Shown: piece by piece, positions 1 through 12,945 of the stretch
Position numbering within the stretch: the first letter of the stretch is position 1
Layout of the letters: every line of letters starts with the position of its first letter
Assembly: GCA_029204225.1 (NCBI GenBank)
Contig: CM055108.1
Coordinates: 11,129,782 to 11,193,781, forward strand
Source: Diphasiastrum complanatum
Lineage: Eukaryota > Streptophyta > Lycopodiopsida > Lycopodiales > Lycopodiaceae
DNA: 64,000 nucleotides
Reading direction: 5' to 3'
Position numbers and translations under genes: made by a program
Notes under the pieces: model-generated
Seen by the model: the letters and a program-made list of their open reading frames with translations, nothing else
Databases searched by the model: none
What the model was told of the DNA's origin: nothing

Positions 1-2
1 TG

Positions 3-3000
3 GATCCGACCAAATTTGGAGTGCGTAATGTTCCTGATGAACCACCAATCAAATTGCCCAAAGCAGTTATATTGAAGGGAGATAGGATGACAAGTTTGAT
101 GACGAAGAAACAAGCAAAGCAACATTATAATACGGTCCTGAAATGAAAAAATTCCTCTCAAAAGATCGATTTAAAAAAAGTGCCACCTCTATTGGATAAA
201 GGCAAAGGGAAAGTCAAGAATGATTCTTCAAGTCAGATCTCCAGCAAGACATCATTGTCTAGGAAGTCTTCACCTGAGAAGAAAGATTTATCATCCCGAA
301 AGTCATCACCTCCACGATTAATTCCTGCTAATAAGACTAAACGAAGATCCAAGACAAGTCCTTTCGAAAAAGAACAAGCAAATGTAGTCCATCATGATAT
401 GTCAGAGCATTTTAAACGTTATACACTAGATGATGTGGCTATCATGTTACCTAAAGCACATCGTGAACTTGAAGAACACATGCCAGAATCTAAAGAGGTT
501 TACGATGGCCCAACTAGGACGCAGCCAATGAATCTTGACGAATTAGGAGAACCGGAAAAGATTGTACAAGTGGGATCACAACTTACTCTTGAACAGTATC
601 AAGCACTTTGTTTGCTACTTATTAAGTATCAAAATTGTTTTGCATGGACTTATCAAGATTTGAAGGGTATTTCAACATCGGTCATTGAACATACCATACC
701 TTCAGTACCTGATGCAATACCAAAGGTTAAAAAGTTCTATCGTTGTAATTCTAATGTGGCAGATCTGATAAAGAAAGAACTTCAGAGATTGCTTGACGCC
801 GATTTCATTTATGAGATCGAGCATACCGAATGGATTTCATCGATTGTCATTGTTCCTAAGAAAAATGGAAAATTGCAATTGAATAAAGTGACACGGAAGG
901 ATCACTTTCCGTTACCTTTTACTAAAAGCATTTTGGATCGCCTTGCTGGAACGAAAGCTTATAGTTTCATGGATGGATTTAGTGGTTACAACCAGGTTAA
1001 GATTGCACCTGCCGATCGTCACAAAACTGCTTTTGCAACAGAATGGGACACCTATGCTTACAAAGTAATGTCGTTTGGACTCTGTAATGCACCAAGTTCA
1101 TTCCAAAGAGTAATGCGATTTGCCTTTAAAGATTACCTGCAGAAATTCCTTGAAATTTACTTGGACGACTTGGGAGTTAATAGTACAGATACAGACCACC
1201 TGGATCGATTGGAGAAAGTCTTAGAAAGATGCCACAAATATCAAATTTCTCTAAATCCTAAAAAATGCCAGGTATGGGTTTCTCATGGAGTGGTGTTTGG
1301 ACATGTGATATCAAGACATGGTATTGCCACCGATTATTCAAAGATCAAAGTTATTGTGGAATTGCCACCGCCAGTAACAATTCGAGGAGTTTATGTGTTT
1401 ATGGGTCATGCGAACTACTATCGAATTTTTATTATCTTCTTTGCAGATTTAGCACGACCTATATACAGATTAAATATTGTTCCTATTTGGACAGTAGAGG
1501 CATTAGAAGCCTTTGAAAAATTAAAAAAAGCATTATCTTCAACACCAATACTACGTTCTCTAGATTGGACATTAGAATTTCATGTTCATATGGATGTCTC
1601 AAAATACGCCATTGGATCAGTTTTGATGCAGCCATGTGACTATAAGAAGGATTATCCTATACGATTTGCAAGCAGACAACTTACAGATCCAGAGAAGAAT
1701 TATTCAACAACAGAACGTGAAGCGCTAGCCATGATTTTTTTTGTTCGGAAATTTCGTCACTATCTTTACTTGGTAAATAAGATGTGTAATATTGGACGTA
1801 TTGCAAGATGGTTATTATTATTGACTGAATTTGACTTTTGAATTGTGGTCAAAAAGGGGAAGCAACATTATCTAGCCGATCACGTTTCACGAATTGAATC
1901 CGCACTAGTTACTTCTGAAGTGGATGATGAACTGCCAGATGCTGCGTTGTTCTATGTTGAAGCAGTACCTGAGTGGGCAGCAGATATTGTTGAGTACCTG
2001 ATGCAAGGACAACCGAATGACTCTTTGACAAAAGTACAAAAAAGACAATTGATTCATAAGGCTCAACCTTATCAATTAATTGCAGGACAATTGTATCCTC
2101 GTGGATCAGATAATATTTTACGAAGATGTGTTTTACCGCATGAAGTACCAAATCTAATCATGTTTTCACATGATGGCATGGGCGGAGGACACTTCTCTAT
2201 AGATATTACTGTTCGTAAACTTTTGCAATCTGGTTGTTGGTGGCCTACGCTTCATAAGGACACAGAAAATTTTATTCAGACATGTGATGTCTGCCAGCGA
2301 GCACGACGGCCTACTTGACAGAATCATAAACCCTTACATCCGATTTTATCGCAAGCACCATTTGAAAAATGGGGACTGGATTATGTTGGTCCTATTCATC
2401 CTGCTGCTCAAGGATCTCAGGCCCGATACATTATCGTCGCAACTGATTATATGACCAAGTGGGTTGAAGCCAAAGCTGTCAAAGTGGCTGATGCGAAATC
2501 TACGGCCAAGTTTCTATATGAAAATATTATAATCAGATTAGGGTGTCCGATCGAAATTGTCAGTGATCGGGGTACACACTTTGTTAATCAAACAATAAAG
2601 TGTTTACTAGAAGATTTTTTTGTTATACACAGATTTAGTACTCCCTATTATCCCAGAGGGAATAGCCAAGCTGAATCTTCCAATAAGATTCTCTGCACCA
2701 TTATGACAAAGACAGTTGAAGCGAGTCGGTCTGATTGGGAACATAAATAGTATGCAGCATTATGGGCATTCAGAACCGCTTACAAAAATAGTACAAATCA
2801 AACATCTTTTCAACTGGTTTATGGTCAAGATGTTGTTATGTCAATTGAATTTTTAATCCCATCTTTACGCATAGCAGCAACAGAACGATTATATGATAAT
2901 CAGTCTTTACAACTTCGTCACGACGCATTGCACAAATCATGTGAAACCCGATTGATGGCAGTTCATGCCTTAGCAGTAGAGAAAGCCCGCCGCAAGGCAT

Positions 3001-3242
3001 GGCACGATCGGCGATTGCACAAGAAAGATCTGGAAGCAGGAGATCTTGCATTGATGTACAAAACCAAGCTGATCAAGGGTAAGTTGAAGTTTACTAGGGA
3101 AGGCTCGTATAAAGTGAAGAAAATCTTGAACTATGGCGCAATAATTCTTGAGCACTTGGATGGAAAACGATTTGATACTCCGGTAAATGACAACCGATTA
3201 CGCAAGTTTTGGCAGCCTGCTCCGCCAGTTCAGCAAGCCTGA
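3..3242 (+). pseudogene. Ty3/gypsy pol remnant: RT, RNase H, integrase
   Basis: One reading frame runs from the window edge to 3242 and encodes, in order, reverse transcriptase, RNase H and integrase of a Ty3/gypsy LTR retrotransposon. Visible landmarks are the RT block with FSGYNQ and the active-site variant YLDD (1158-1169), RNase H with the FASRQL and TEREALA motifs (~1660-1730), an H2C2 zinc-binding region (~2160-2306), and an integrase catalytic triad of Asp at 2379, Asp at 2565 and Glu at 2673. The frame is broken by TGA 144, TGA 1839, TGA 2316 and TAG 2748; the 2316 and 2748 stops look like C-to-T changes of Arg and Gln codons. Two in-frame losses are also apparent: about 10 residues before the KDHFPLP motif of RT and about 18 residues near the end of RNase H. 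The 5' part (LTR, gag, protease) lies left of the window. The element is dead as an autonomous unit. Confidence 0.93.
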
Positions 3243-4048
3243 TCTCAATATATTTTTTTCATTTTATTTGTTTTCAAAAAAAAAATTTCAGTATTTAATT
3301 TGCTGACTTTTTTTTTTTTTTGGAAAAATATCGTTAAGAAAAATAATAATAAAAAAATAAGAAAAGACTAATGACAAAATTCAGAAAGTCATCAGCATAA
3401 GGAAAAGGAAGCACAGTATTTTTATGAAAAATGACTTACGAAACTTCTGTTTTGGGCAGATTTGGCCAATACAGTATCAAAAATCTTCGCTGAGCTCTCA
3501 GACTGTACCTCCACCCTTGATTTATCTAAATTGAGTGGGCGAAGGCGAATTTTTGAGTAAGGCGAATGTTCAGTGATATGCCATTTTGGGAACCTTCATC
3601 GACATCATAACGTCATTATGAACCTTCGTCGACCTACTAGATGATCTTAAAATGACAGAATTAGGTTGTCCATAGGTTCAAATTGTGAAAAAATACATTT
3701 ATGACAGTATCTGGATGAAGGACCCTCCTGGGCGAAGGTTCATCCTTCGCCAACCCTAAAAAACATTCGCCTGATAGGTTCAGATCCCTAGAAACCTTCA
3801 CCAAAATTTTTATAGCCTATTTTTACAGTACTGTACATGTCTGCAAATTTTTGTTCAGAACCGATCAGCCCAACTACTATTCAGTGTAATGGACCCACCA
3901 AATTCACCTATAAGTTGGTTGAATTCGATTCATTCCTCACTTGTGCTAGCGAAGCTCTTGCAAATTTTTCTTGCGACCAAAGCCTTCCAAATTTCCTGCA
4001 TTGCCTTCTAATACACTCTCACGCGGTTATAATTCCTTTCTGATCATC
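3243..4048 (+). other. pol-to-extra-ORF spacer of the Ty3 element
   Basis: AT-rich non-coding stretch between integrase and the extra downstream ORF. It begins with poly-T and poly-A runs (3284-3360). It contains several imperfect copies of a CGAAGGTTCATC / CCTTCGCC type motif (~3540-3800). From about 3837 it is conserved with the inverted second copy of the family (near 11880-11990), so the 3837-4048 part is probably the leader of the downstream ORF rather than random spacer. Confidence 0.5.
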
Positions 4049-6914
4049 ATGTCTTCTACGATACTTCCCAGTCTCCGCGCTATACTATCCATCGTGATGT
4101 CCCATCTGCAACGGACATCATGATTCTTCCTAGCACAAGCATGGTCACTCAGTAGATGACCCTTGTGGAGCCTCTACTTACTGCAATGGGTATTCATGAG
4201 AGAGCCTTTTTGGGATGCATCAATATGGATTTCATCACTCTTGCCTTTAGTACGTGGAAGGAAGAGAAATCCAAGTTTTACATCACCTTCCAAGGAGCCA
4301 CACACAAGGTGCGCGTCACTGAGGCCACACTTGCAGCTATAGGAATCTCATCCGGTACGCAAGCCTCACCCAATCACAAGCACACCAAACAGGCCATCAA
4401 GCCATACATTGACCTCACCAATGATCTGCATTGGACTAATGATGGCTACCTTCTGGAAGCCATCACTGAGCCTTCCATCCACGCCGCTGCCCAATTGTTG
4501 AATCATTTCCTGATGGTTGGCAACCTCAAAAAAGACCGCATCACATCTCAAATCCTTCACAGAATAGTGGAGTCCCACATAAAGTTGGCCAAAGCCCCTC
4601 TTGAACCATATAACTGGTTCAAGACTGTTTCTGGTGAGCTCAAGCGAGCTATTAAGGCCAATACAAAGCAGCAGTTCGCCGCTGGCTCTCTATTGTCCCT
4701 CTTAGTTGCTTCTCACTTAGAAAACAGAATCCATGGCTTCCACCTGGATTCTGTGCTTTCAGTTTACAAAGAATCACCGGCCGAGTCATCTCACCAGGCA
4801 TCAAGTTCTCATAGTCGTCGTCGTTCACGTAGCGAGATCGTAATTCCTGACTCGCCTTCCGTGTCAGGACGACGTACTAGGCATACCTCGTCAGCTGCGC
4901 TTCCACCTCCAGCTGTTGTTCGCACTGAACTTGGCCTACCATTCCCATCACAGCTGCCCAGACCACCTCAACCCCGCACACCGAAGCAACCTCACCCAAC
5001 ACACAGTTCTTCATGGATATGTTCGATGATTCCGACCCCCTTGGGGCCACCAAAATCTTTGAAATGCCCCAGAGCCCAACACCCTTTGAACCCCAATCTC
5101 CTGAAAGAGGATTCGGACATATCCATGAAGCTACTATTGGTGTCGAAGATGCCAGTCAGCAACCACCCACACAGGGTAGCCCAGCCACACTTCGGATCGA
5201 CACAGTTGTAAAGTCACCGAAGCAGTTCCACGCCACAGTGCCTGAAGGGTTTGAAGACGAGAAAATTTTTGAATAAGAAGAGACCTTGGCACCTATTCCA
5301 CGCCTACCAAAAACAGTACCAGTAGGGTCTCCTGCTGCTGCCACCTCCACGACTGTCGATTCTGGTGATGCTCTCGGGTTAGTTTCAAGCCTTGGGCAAG
5401 TGATCCAGTCTATGCTAGATAAGAAGAAGGAAATGGAACAGAGGATCTCTGATTTAGGATTCGAAAACACTCTGATCAGCCAGAAAATTGTCCAACTGGA
5501 TCAAGAGGTGAAGATAGCCAAGCAACATGAAGAAAACGCTGAAAGCAAAAAGTCATTGGTCCAGCAACAAGTTGATCGCTTGGAAACCTACATCAGCTCC
5601 CTGCAAAATGCCCTGACAACCGCACAGGATCAGGTAGATAAGGCAGTGCAAGATGCCAAGCAACAGGTGCAGCTGTTGAAGGGGCAATTACAAATGGTCG
5701 AACAAGATCGCACATGGCTTCAAGGTGAATTGGAAGCGACCACCCTTGAGCGTGATGCATATCTACAAACACAAATACCCGATCATCCGGTCACACCGAC
5801 GAAGATTGCATATTTGTTCAAGAAAGTGGGAACATACAAAGTGGCCCTTTAGGGATTCCAAGGCCGTTTTGATAGGTTCAAAGGAGCAGCTTCAACCGAG
5901 TTGGCAAACGCAAAAGAGACCATCAACGCCTATGAAAAAGCCGTCGTTCAAGTGTTGGAAGCCGGACCACAAATCCTTGTCCCGGTCATGTCGCAATTCT
6001 CCCCTTCGCACCAAGAAGCTGTACAGATGGATACAGGCGTTGATTCAAGCATGGACCAGGGGGGAGCTCCAGATCTAGCAGATCAACCGCCAACTATACC
6101 GACAGTACAAGCGGGTCCATCCTCATCAAGGACAAGCCATTTATTCAGAAGGCCCATCAGCGTCAAGGACCATATCTAGACCTTTTTAAAGTAGCATCCA
6201 CATGAGTCCTCGCGTGGTGGATGGGTTCTCAAATTTAAGACCTCTGAGATTGAGGCCGGCAAAGAATTGGACAAAACACGTGCACTGGGAGAGCAGCCGG
6301 CATGGAGAATCACGGTTTTTGAGAAAACTTCGGAATCAATTAGGAGCTACGTCGCCAGCCCTCGCCAGTTGCGGGCAGATCCTTATTACGTGCTAATGTC
6401 ACGAAGTCAAAAATGGAAAGATTTGGGATTGGCTATGGATAAAATCACCATCCGTACGCCCAATTGGCCAATCATCCACCAGCCTTACAACTGGAATATA
6501 TCAGTGGATTTCCACCGGGCCTTACAAGCATATCAGAGAGAGTATGTCCACTCTCCGGATCCAATGGTGCGACAATCGGCAATGTTTGTAAAAGATCTAA
6601 CTCTGTTGGCGTCAGTGGCAACCAAATGGGACGATTGCCTTCCTACCCTGGCATTCGATCCAAATAAGCCGATGGCCTCAGAGCAAATCAAAGATCAGCT
6701 GCCGATTGCTCGACTGTATTTTCGTGCGGCTATGATGGGAGGCTCTTGGGAATCCCGCTTCACCTCATGGACAACTTCCAAGCGGATTACCGAAGCCCAC
6801 CGTTGTTTCCTGTCGCATAATTTGGATTTCAATACTGCACGTCTTAACTTTATGGAGAAGGTGCAGTATCATTTAATTAAGATTCGACGCGAAGCCAATA
6901 AAAGTAACCAATAA
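4049..6914 (+). pseudogene. Extra ORF between pol and 3' LTR of Ty3 element (unknown protein with coiled coil)
   Basis: Downstream of integrase, in sense orientation, is a long decayed frame of about 950 codons. From N- to C-terminus it shows an alpha-helical N-terminal domain (4156-4720, motifs AFSTWKEEKSKFYITF and NHFLMVGNLKKDR), a Ser/Pro/Arg-rich linker (4790-5030), a long coiled coil (5400-5750, heptad-like, rich in Gln, Lys and Glu) and a C-terminal domain (6267-6914, PYNW and ASVATKWDDCLPTLAF). It is interrupted by a frameshift near 4062, TAG 4153, a frameshift near 5010, TAA 5274, TAG 5850 and TAG 6177. A second copy on the opposite strand (8900-11787) retains the same domains, so this is a real gene of the family. 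Some plant Ty3 lineages carry env-like or other extra ORFs at this position. I recognise no homologue, and I see no convincing membrane or envelope features. Confidence 0.7.
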
Positions 6915-6948
6915 CTGCATATTACAGTGTCGTGGGACCGCCACCAGT

Positions 6949-6960
6949 TTTGGTGGGGGA
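6949..6960 (+). other. Polypurine tract of + strand Ty3 element
   Basis: The purine-rich run TTTTGGTGGGGGA lies three bases before the LTR start TGTTGGAGGG. It is the plus-strand priming site. The same run stands in the mirror position next to the inverted copy's LTR (8852-8863). Confidence 0.8.
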
Positions 6961-6963
6961 TAC

Positions 6964-7699
6964 TGTTGGAGGGTTTGCGGATCCCAAGGCAACCCTAACC
7001 CTAGTTAATAAGTGAGAGCGATTTGGCACCCTGCGTGTGTAAGTCCAATTCAATGATCACATAGTTATTTGATTGATTAGTTAGAAGTTAATAAAAGGAC
7101 TTTAGGCCTTTTTGCGGGACTTTTAATGTCACAGGGCCCAAATGTCAAGTTAGTGGGTTTCCCTCCAATTTGGATGGTTCCCACACTTTTTTAAATTTGA
7201 ATAAAAAGAGAGGCAAGACTGGACCAATAGGATTCAGAGGCCAGGGTCCTCCTCTCTACTATAAAAAGGGACCAACTCCAGTTGTTCCTCATGTTCATTC
7301 CCTCATTTCAATAAAGTAGATTGGTTCTCTTTAGAAATGGATTGATGAATGTCCTTGCTCTTCCTCTCTTTTCTTCCATTTCTCATGCTTTCTTTGGATT
7401 TTGCTAATTGTTGGATCTGATCATTATTGGGATTGCTATTTCTTATGCTTTTTGTGAGAGAGAAAGGGAGAGAGAGAAGAGTAAGTTCCTATCATTGTTG
7501 TGGATTTAGGGTTAATGGATGTAGTGTTAATGCTTAGTGTTAATGGATGTTAGTGTTAGATCCTCCATTCATGTTGAAATCTGAACTATACTATCGCTCT
7601 CATGGGAACGAAACTACGCGTGACAACTAACTCTGTCTCTTTGATGCTAGATTGACTAGATCTTGGATTCAGGTTAGGCAAGGAAAGAAACCCACTACA
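6964..7699 (+). repeat. 3' LTR of + strand Ty3 element
   Basis: The LTR starts TGTTGGAGGG and ends CCACTACA. Both limits were set by comparison with the inverted copy at 8280-8848. It carries a TATA box (TATAAAAAGG, 7260) and a polyadenylation signal (AATAAA, 7310). The end of the element is therefore fixed inside the window while its 5' half is outside. Confidence 0.85.
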
Positions 7700-8279
7700 C
7701 AACAATACTTGATCATATGTCTATGTTTACCGACTAGGTTAAGTGCACCAAATAGCCCTAGCAACCAGGAATACATAGTAGATCCATACAAGATTAATCA
7801 TGCACATATGAGAGTAAGTCCCGGTACATAACGTATGTCCTATCTAGTAGATTCCTCCATAATCCACATATGTTACTCTCATATCTCACTGAGAATCTTG
7901 TAACTTAGCTACAAAAGAATTCTATCTCTCGTGAGTAAATAACATATCTGAGAAATCTCTGAGACTAGGGATACATCCTCTCTCACGCGTTTTCCAATCC
8001 ACTTACAACTTTGTACCAAATTTCTCTCATCAACCCCTCTCTGGTCCTAGTATTCCAACTAAGATTAGGTTGATTTTACACATACATCTCAATGATCAAA
8101 TTCACTTCTATCCCTCACAACCTAGGATTAGTGACTTTTGATCTTATTTAGTACTACTTATAATGATTTCCAATTTCAATACACCTCTAGTTCTAGATTG
8201 TTCCAATACAATCCCTAGATAATTTCTCTCAAATCTGTGCAACTGATAGGTCCTTTAATAGAATTTTACTCATCACTTC
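7700..8279. other. Spacer between the two tail-to-tail Ty3 LTRs
   Basis: About 580 bases separate the outer ends of the two facing LTRs. No reading frame, RNA gene or repeat is recognised. No target-site duplication could be assigned at the inner ends, so whether this is old host DNA or part of another repeat is open. Confidence 0.4.
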
Positions 8280-8848
8280 TGTAGTGGGGCTATTTCCTTC
8301 CTAGTCTCAAACCAAGATCCAAGCATCAAGGAGATAAAGTTAGTCGTCACGCAGAGGTTCGATCCCGTGAGAGCGATAGGATATCTCAAATTTTAGCATG
8401 TATGGAAGATCCACATCTAACTCTAACATCCATTAACCCTAAGCATTAACACTACATCCATTAACCCCATGAAGATCTGAACATGAGAAGCAACTCGAGT
8501 TTGCCCCCTATTTATAGTGGAGAGGAGGGCCTTGGCCTCAAAATCCTATTGGTCCATTTCTACCTCCCTAACTATTCATATTTAAAAAAAAGTGGGAACC
8601 CGTTCAAAACTGGAGGGAACCAATTTGAATTTGAAATATGGTGGGAACCCTAACTTTATTCACTAACTTGACATTTAGGCCCTGCAACGTTAAAAGTCCC
8701 ACAAAAAGGCCTAAAGTCCTTTTATTGACTTTCTAGTTATCAAATAACTATGTGATCATCGGGTTGGACTTACACACGCAAGGTGCTAAATCCATCTCAC
8801 TTATTAACTAGGGTTAGGGTTGCCTTGGGATTCGCAAACCCTCCAACG
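8280..8848 (-). repeat. 3' LTR of - strand Ty3 element
   Basis: This is the reverse complement of the LTR at 6964-7699, clearly diverged and about 170 bases shorter. On the minus strand it carries a TATA box (rc of TTTATAG, 8511-8516). The terminal TG has become CG. The matching PPT lies at 8852-8863. Confidence 0.83.
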
Positions 8849-8899
8849 GTATCCCCCACCAAAACTGGTGGCAATCCCATAACACTTCGCGAGATTTAT

Positions 8900-11787
8900 T
8901 CATTTGGGGCTTTGGTTGGCCTCGCGTCGTACCTTGATAAGGTGGTGCTGCACCTTCTCCATGAAGTCGAGTCAAGCAGTGTTGAGATCCAAAGTGTGTG
9001 GTAAAAAACAACAATGTGCTCCGAAGATCCACTTTGATGTTGTCCAAGCGATGAATCAGGATTCCCAGCAGCCTCCCATCATTGCATCTTGCTAATGGCA
9101 ACTAATCTTTGACATTGTCTGACGCCATTGGTTTATTTGGATCGAATGACAACATGGAAAGGCAATCATCCCATTGAGTAGCAACGGATGCCAACAAAGT
9201 CAAATCTTTTGCAAAAAGCACCGATTGTCTAACTGTCGGATCGGGAGAGAACATGTACTCCCGTTGATATGCTTGTAGCGCTCTGTGGAAATCCACTGAA
9301 ATTTTTCAATTGTAAGGTTGGTGGATTACTAACCAATTCGGTATATGGATTGTGATTTTATCCATGGCCACTCCCAAATCTTTCCACTTATTTAGTCGCG
9401 ACATTGGTATGTAGTATGGATCTATGTGCAATTGGCAAGGATTGGCCACATAACTCCTAATTGATTCTGGAGTTTTCTCAAATATTGTTATCCTCCATGC
9501 TGGCTGCTCTCCCAATGCAGGTAGCTTATCCAACTCTTTGCTGGCCTCTGTTTTGGAGGTCTTAAACTTGATAACCCAACTACCACACGAGGACACATGC
9601 GGGTGTTGCATTAAGAAACTCTGGATCTGGCCCTCGACGCTGATTGGTCTTCTAAATAAGGGTCTAGTCCCTGAGGTAGATGGACCTAACTGCATCTCCT
9701 GTGAAACAAGCTATACTTCTTCCACCTCTGGAGCTCCACCCTGATCCATAACGGCATCCAATCCTACCTGATCCTATTGTTGAGGCAAGAATTGTGGCAT
9801 CAGTAGAACAATTATTTGAGGGTTGGACTCCAAAACTTGAGAGGCAGTCTTTTCATACTCTTTCATAGTCTCTTTGGACTTTGCCAACTCATTCGAGGTT
9901 GTGCCTTTGAAGTTGTCGAAGCGAGCTTGAAAGCCTTGCAGGGCAACTTGATATGTTTCAAACTTTTTGAACAAATAACTGATTTCCGTCGAAGTGATTG
10001 GACGATCAAGAATTTGAGTCTGGAGATACGCATCACGCTCAAGGGTGGTCGCATCCAATTCACCTTGGAGATGTGTGTGATCTTCCTTTGCCATCTGCAT
10101 TTTCCCTTGTAACAGCAAGACTTATTGTTTCGCATCTTGCACGGCCTTGTCGACTTGGTCTTGGTTGTGAGGGCATTCTAAAGTGTGCTCACATAATCTT
10201 CTAGGCGATCAGCCACTTACTGTGCTTTTTTCATCTCAGCTTCAGATTTTGCTTCATGCTGCTTGGCGATCTTCAATTGTCTGTCCAGTTGGATGATTTT
10301 CTGGCTAATAAGGGTAGTTTTAGAACCCATATCTAAAATGCGCTACTCCATTTCTTTCTTCTTATATAGCATAGACTGGATCACTTGTGCAAGGTTTGAG
10401 AATAAACCGAGAATATCACCAAAATCTACCGTCATGGAGGTGGTAGCAGGAGGGGGAACTGGTAATACTGTTTGCTCGTGGTTCTTCTTCTTCGAAAGTG
10501 TCTTCTCCCTCATAACCCTCAGGCACGCATCAAACTGCTTTGGTGATTTGACCGCATGCCCAGCCCGAAATGTGTTTGGTGTCTGATCTGCTACGGTATC
10601 TTGGTGTTCCGTTTGAAAAGTATCATTAAAAATATTTGCAGAATCATGGACTTGTTCGAATCCTCGTCTGGGGGATTGGAGGTCAAAGGGCCCTGTACTT
10701 TGAGACATGGCAAAAACTTTTGAAGCCCCAAGCGGGTCGGAATCCTCGAACATGTCCATAAACTGTTGCATCTCCAGTGAAATGGCTCTCATTCATGGGG
10801 GTGAGGCGGCCTGGACAGCTGTGTTTGGAATTGTAGCTCCAATAGTCACAAACTATCTTGAGAGGAAGCAGAGGCAAGGAAAGCATCAGATACGGGGGGA
10901 ATTGGCAGTTCAGTGCGAGTTATAGCAGGGAGTGACAACGCAGCGGACGATGGTTGCCTAGCCCTTCGACGTGTCACAGGAGGTGAGTCAAGAATGACGA
11001 TCTCGCTGCGTACACGATGACAACTATGTAATGATGAGGCCTAGTCAGATGACTTTGATGGTGCTTCTTCATAAATAGATAGCACGGTACTGGCATCAAA
11101 CCCACGAATCTTGTCTTTCAAGAAAGAGGCAGATGATAGCGAGAGAAGAGGGCCAGCCGCAAATTGTTGCTTGTGTTACCCTTAATTGTTGCGCTCTTCA
11201 ACTTGCCAAAAATCATTTTATACCAGTTGTAAGATTCTAGCGAGCCAAATCCTAATTTGTAGTTGGAATCTACAATGCGGTGTAAGATCTGTGAAGAAAT
11301 GCGCTCCTTCTTGAGGTTGCCAACCATCAGGAAGTTGTTCAAAAGCTGTGTTGAAGCGTGGATGAGGCGATCTCGAATGGATTCTAGGAGATACTCGTCA
11401 TGAGTCCAAAAAAAACTCAACGGTTGTGTCTATGAACGGCTTGATCACACTCTTTGTGAGCTTGTGGTTTGGAGATGGCTTAGTGCCAGATGTGATACCT
11501 ATGGTTGCAAGGGCGGCTTCATAATGTACACCTTGTGTGTGGCAGATTGGAAAGTGATGTAAAACTTAAATTTGGCCTCGGTCCAAGTGCTAAAGGCCAT
11601 AGTGATGAATTGCATATTAATTTCTCTAGAAAAGGCCTGCTCGTAGATTCCCATTACCTTGAGCAAGGGCCCGACAATAGTCATCCACTGAGCGACCATG
11701 CTTGCCTAGCATCATGATGTCCGTTGCAAGGGGAACATCACGATGGATGGAGTATTGCGGAGACTGAGAGGTATTAGTAGAAGACAT
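8900..11787 (-). pseudogene. Inverted second copy of the Ty3 extra ORF
   Basis: This matches the + strand frame at 4049-6914 domain by domain, reading leftwards: start MSSTNTSQS at 11787, the N-terminal helical domain (11699-11130, with AFSTWTE and NNFLMVGNLKKER), the linker, the coiled coil (10390-9860) and the C-terminal domain (9695-8900, with PYN and ASVATQWDDCLSMLSF). It ends REANQSPK at 8900. Several frameshifts and stops break it, at positions different from the other copy. Shared domains with independent damage show that the ancestral ORF was intact when the family was active. Function is unknown. Confidence 0.7.
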
Positions 11788-12394
11788 GATGATTGAAAGT
11801 AGGCGTGAGTGTATATCAGAGGCTGGAAAAAACTTGGTAGAAACTTTTGGTCGCAAAAACTTTTTGCAAGAGCTCCGCTAGCACAAGTAACAAATGGATC
11901 GAATTCAGCCTTTTTATAGGTGAATTTGGAGGGTCCATTAGACAAAGTACTAGTTTGGGTAGTCAGTTCTGGACAAAAATTTGGAGGCTTGCTCATTATT
12001 ATGATAATAGCTTCCAAAATTCTCAGCAAAGGTTTTGGATCAAGTTCCTTGTTCACTTTTCCATGGAAATCTTCCAAGGCTTTGATCTTTTCATCAAATT
12101 GCAACTGCAACTTTTCCATCTGTATCTGCTGGTTCTTTCCAAGTTTTTCGAACTCGTTGAGCATCATCTCTGCAGTAGCGTTGATTTTTGTTGATGCGAT
12201 AGTGGTGGATGTCGTAGTGGTCTACCTTGCTGTATAAGGCAACAAACCAATATTCGGCTCATCATTTGAATCTCTCGTCACATCGTCCATAACATTTTGC
12301 AAAGTTGCGTACTGATTATTGAATCCATAAATTTTATTTTCCCAATGGATAACAATCCATTTACGACCAACCATAAGGTCCACATGTGGATATT
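11788..12394 (-). other. Upstream part of - strand Ty3 copy with a coiled-coil fragment
   Basis: Reading leftwards from ~12240 a short frame encodes Thr/Ser-rich sequence followed by a predicted coiled coil (LNEFEKLGKNQQIQMEKLQL and onward, 12167-12010). It then runs into the leader shared with 3837-4048. The + strand copy lacks the coiled-coil piece at this position, so it may be an older part of the extra ORF or a separate exon-like segment. The copy ends abruptly at the next element's LTR (12395), and no pol is seen to its right. Confidence 0.35.
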
Positions 12395-12909
12395 ATAAGT
12401 GAACCTCCTTAGATCCTGCTTACAAATCCCAAACACAAAGGATAACACACCACGGAGAAACCACCCAACCAAGTAGAAGCGTCCAATCAATCTCTAGAAG
12501 CCTCACCCTCAAGCCAAGGAACAAGAAGCATGAATGTAGAGTGAGAGCCTGGCAATGAATCAAGAACCATGATGAGGAGTAGGGCGAGTTTGGACCCATT
12601 ATATACAGCCAAAAGCATCATGGGCACATAGCCATGCATAGCTCTAAGTTTCCTATACATAGATTCACCTAGAATAGAGTCCTATACGTGGACCAACTAT
12701 TCATAGAACTGCTATTGATAACTCTACACATGCATACACTGTCTCATACCTTGTCTAAACTCCATTTAGTGTGTTCTGGGCCTCACAAGGATATTAGTTA
12801 CTTTTGGGTCACGTCCAGTATGACGTGGCATAACTAACAGCTTGTTTCACTGGAGTATCGCGTATCCAAGGCTAGGAGTATATTGTATCCTATGTACTGG
12901 TCATGGACA
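12395..12909 (-). repeat. 3' LTR of Ty3 element 3
   Basis: About 400 bases match 21051-21452 with few differences. The start (minus strand TGTCCATGACC at 12909) is placed by the polypyrimidine run just to its right, which is the PPT on the minus strand. The left limit is the shared TATAAG sequence at ~12395. Confidence 0.75.
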
Positions 12910-12945
12910 TAACTTTCTTCTCTCCTTAACTATTTCTATTCTTAA

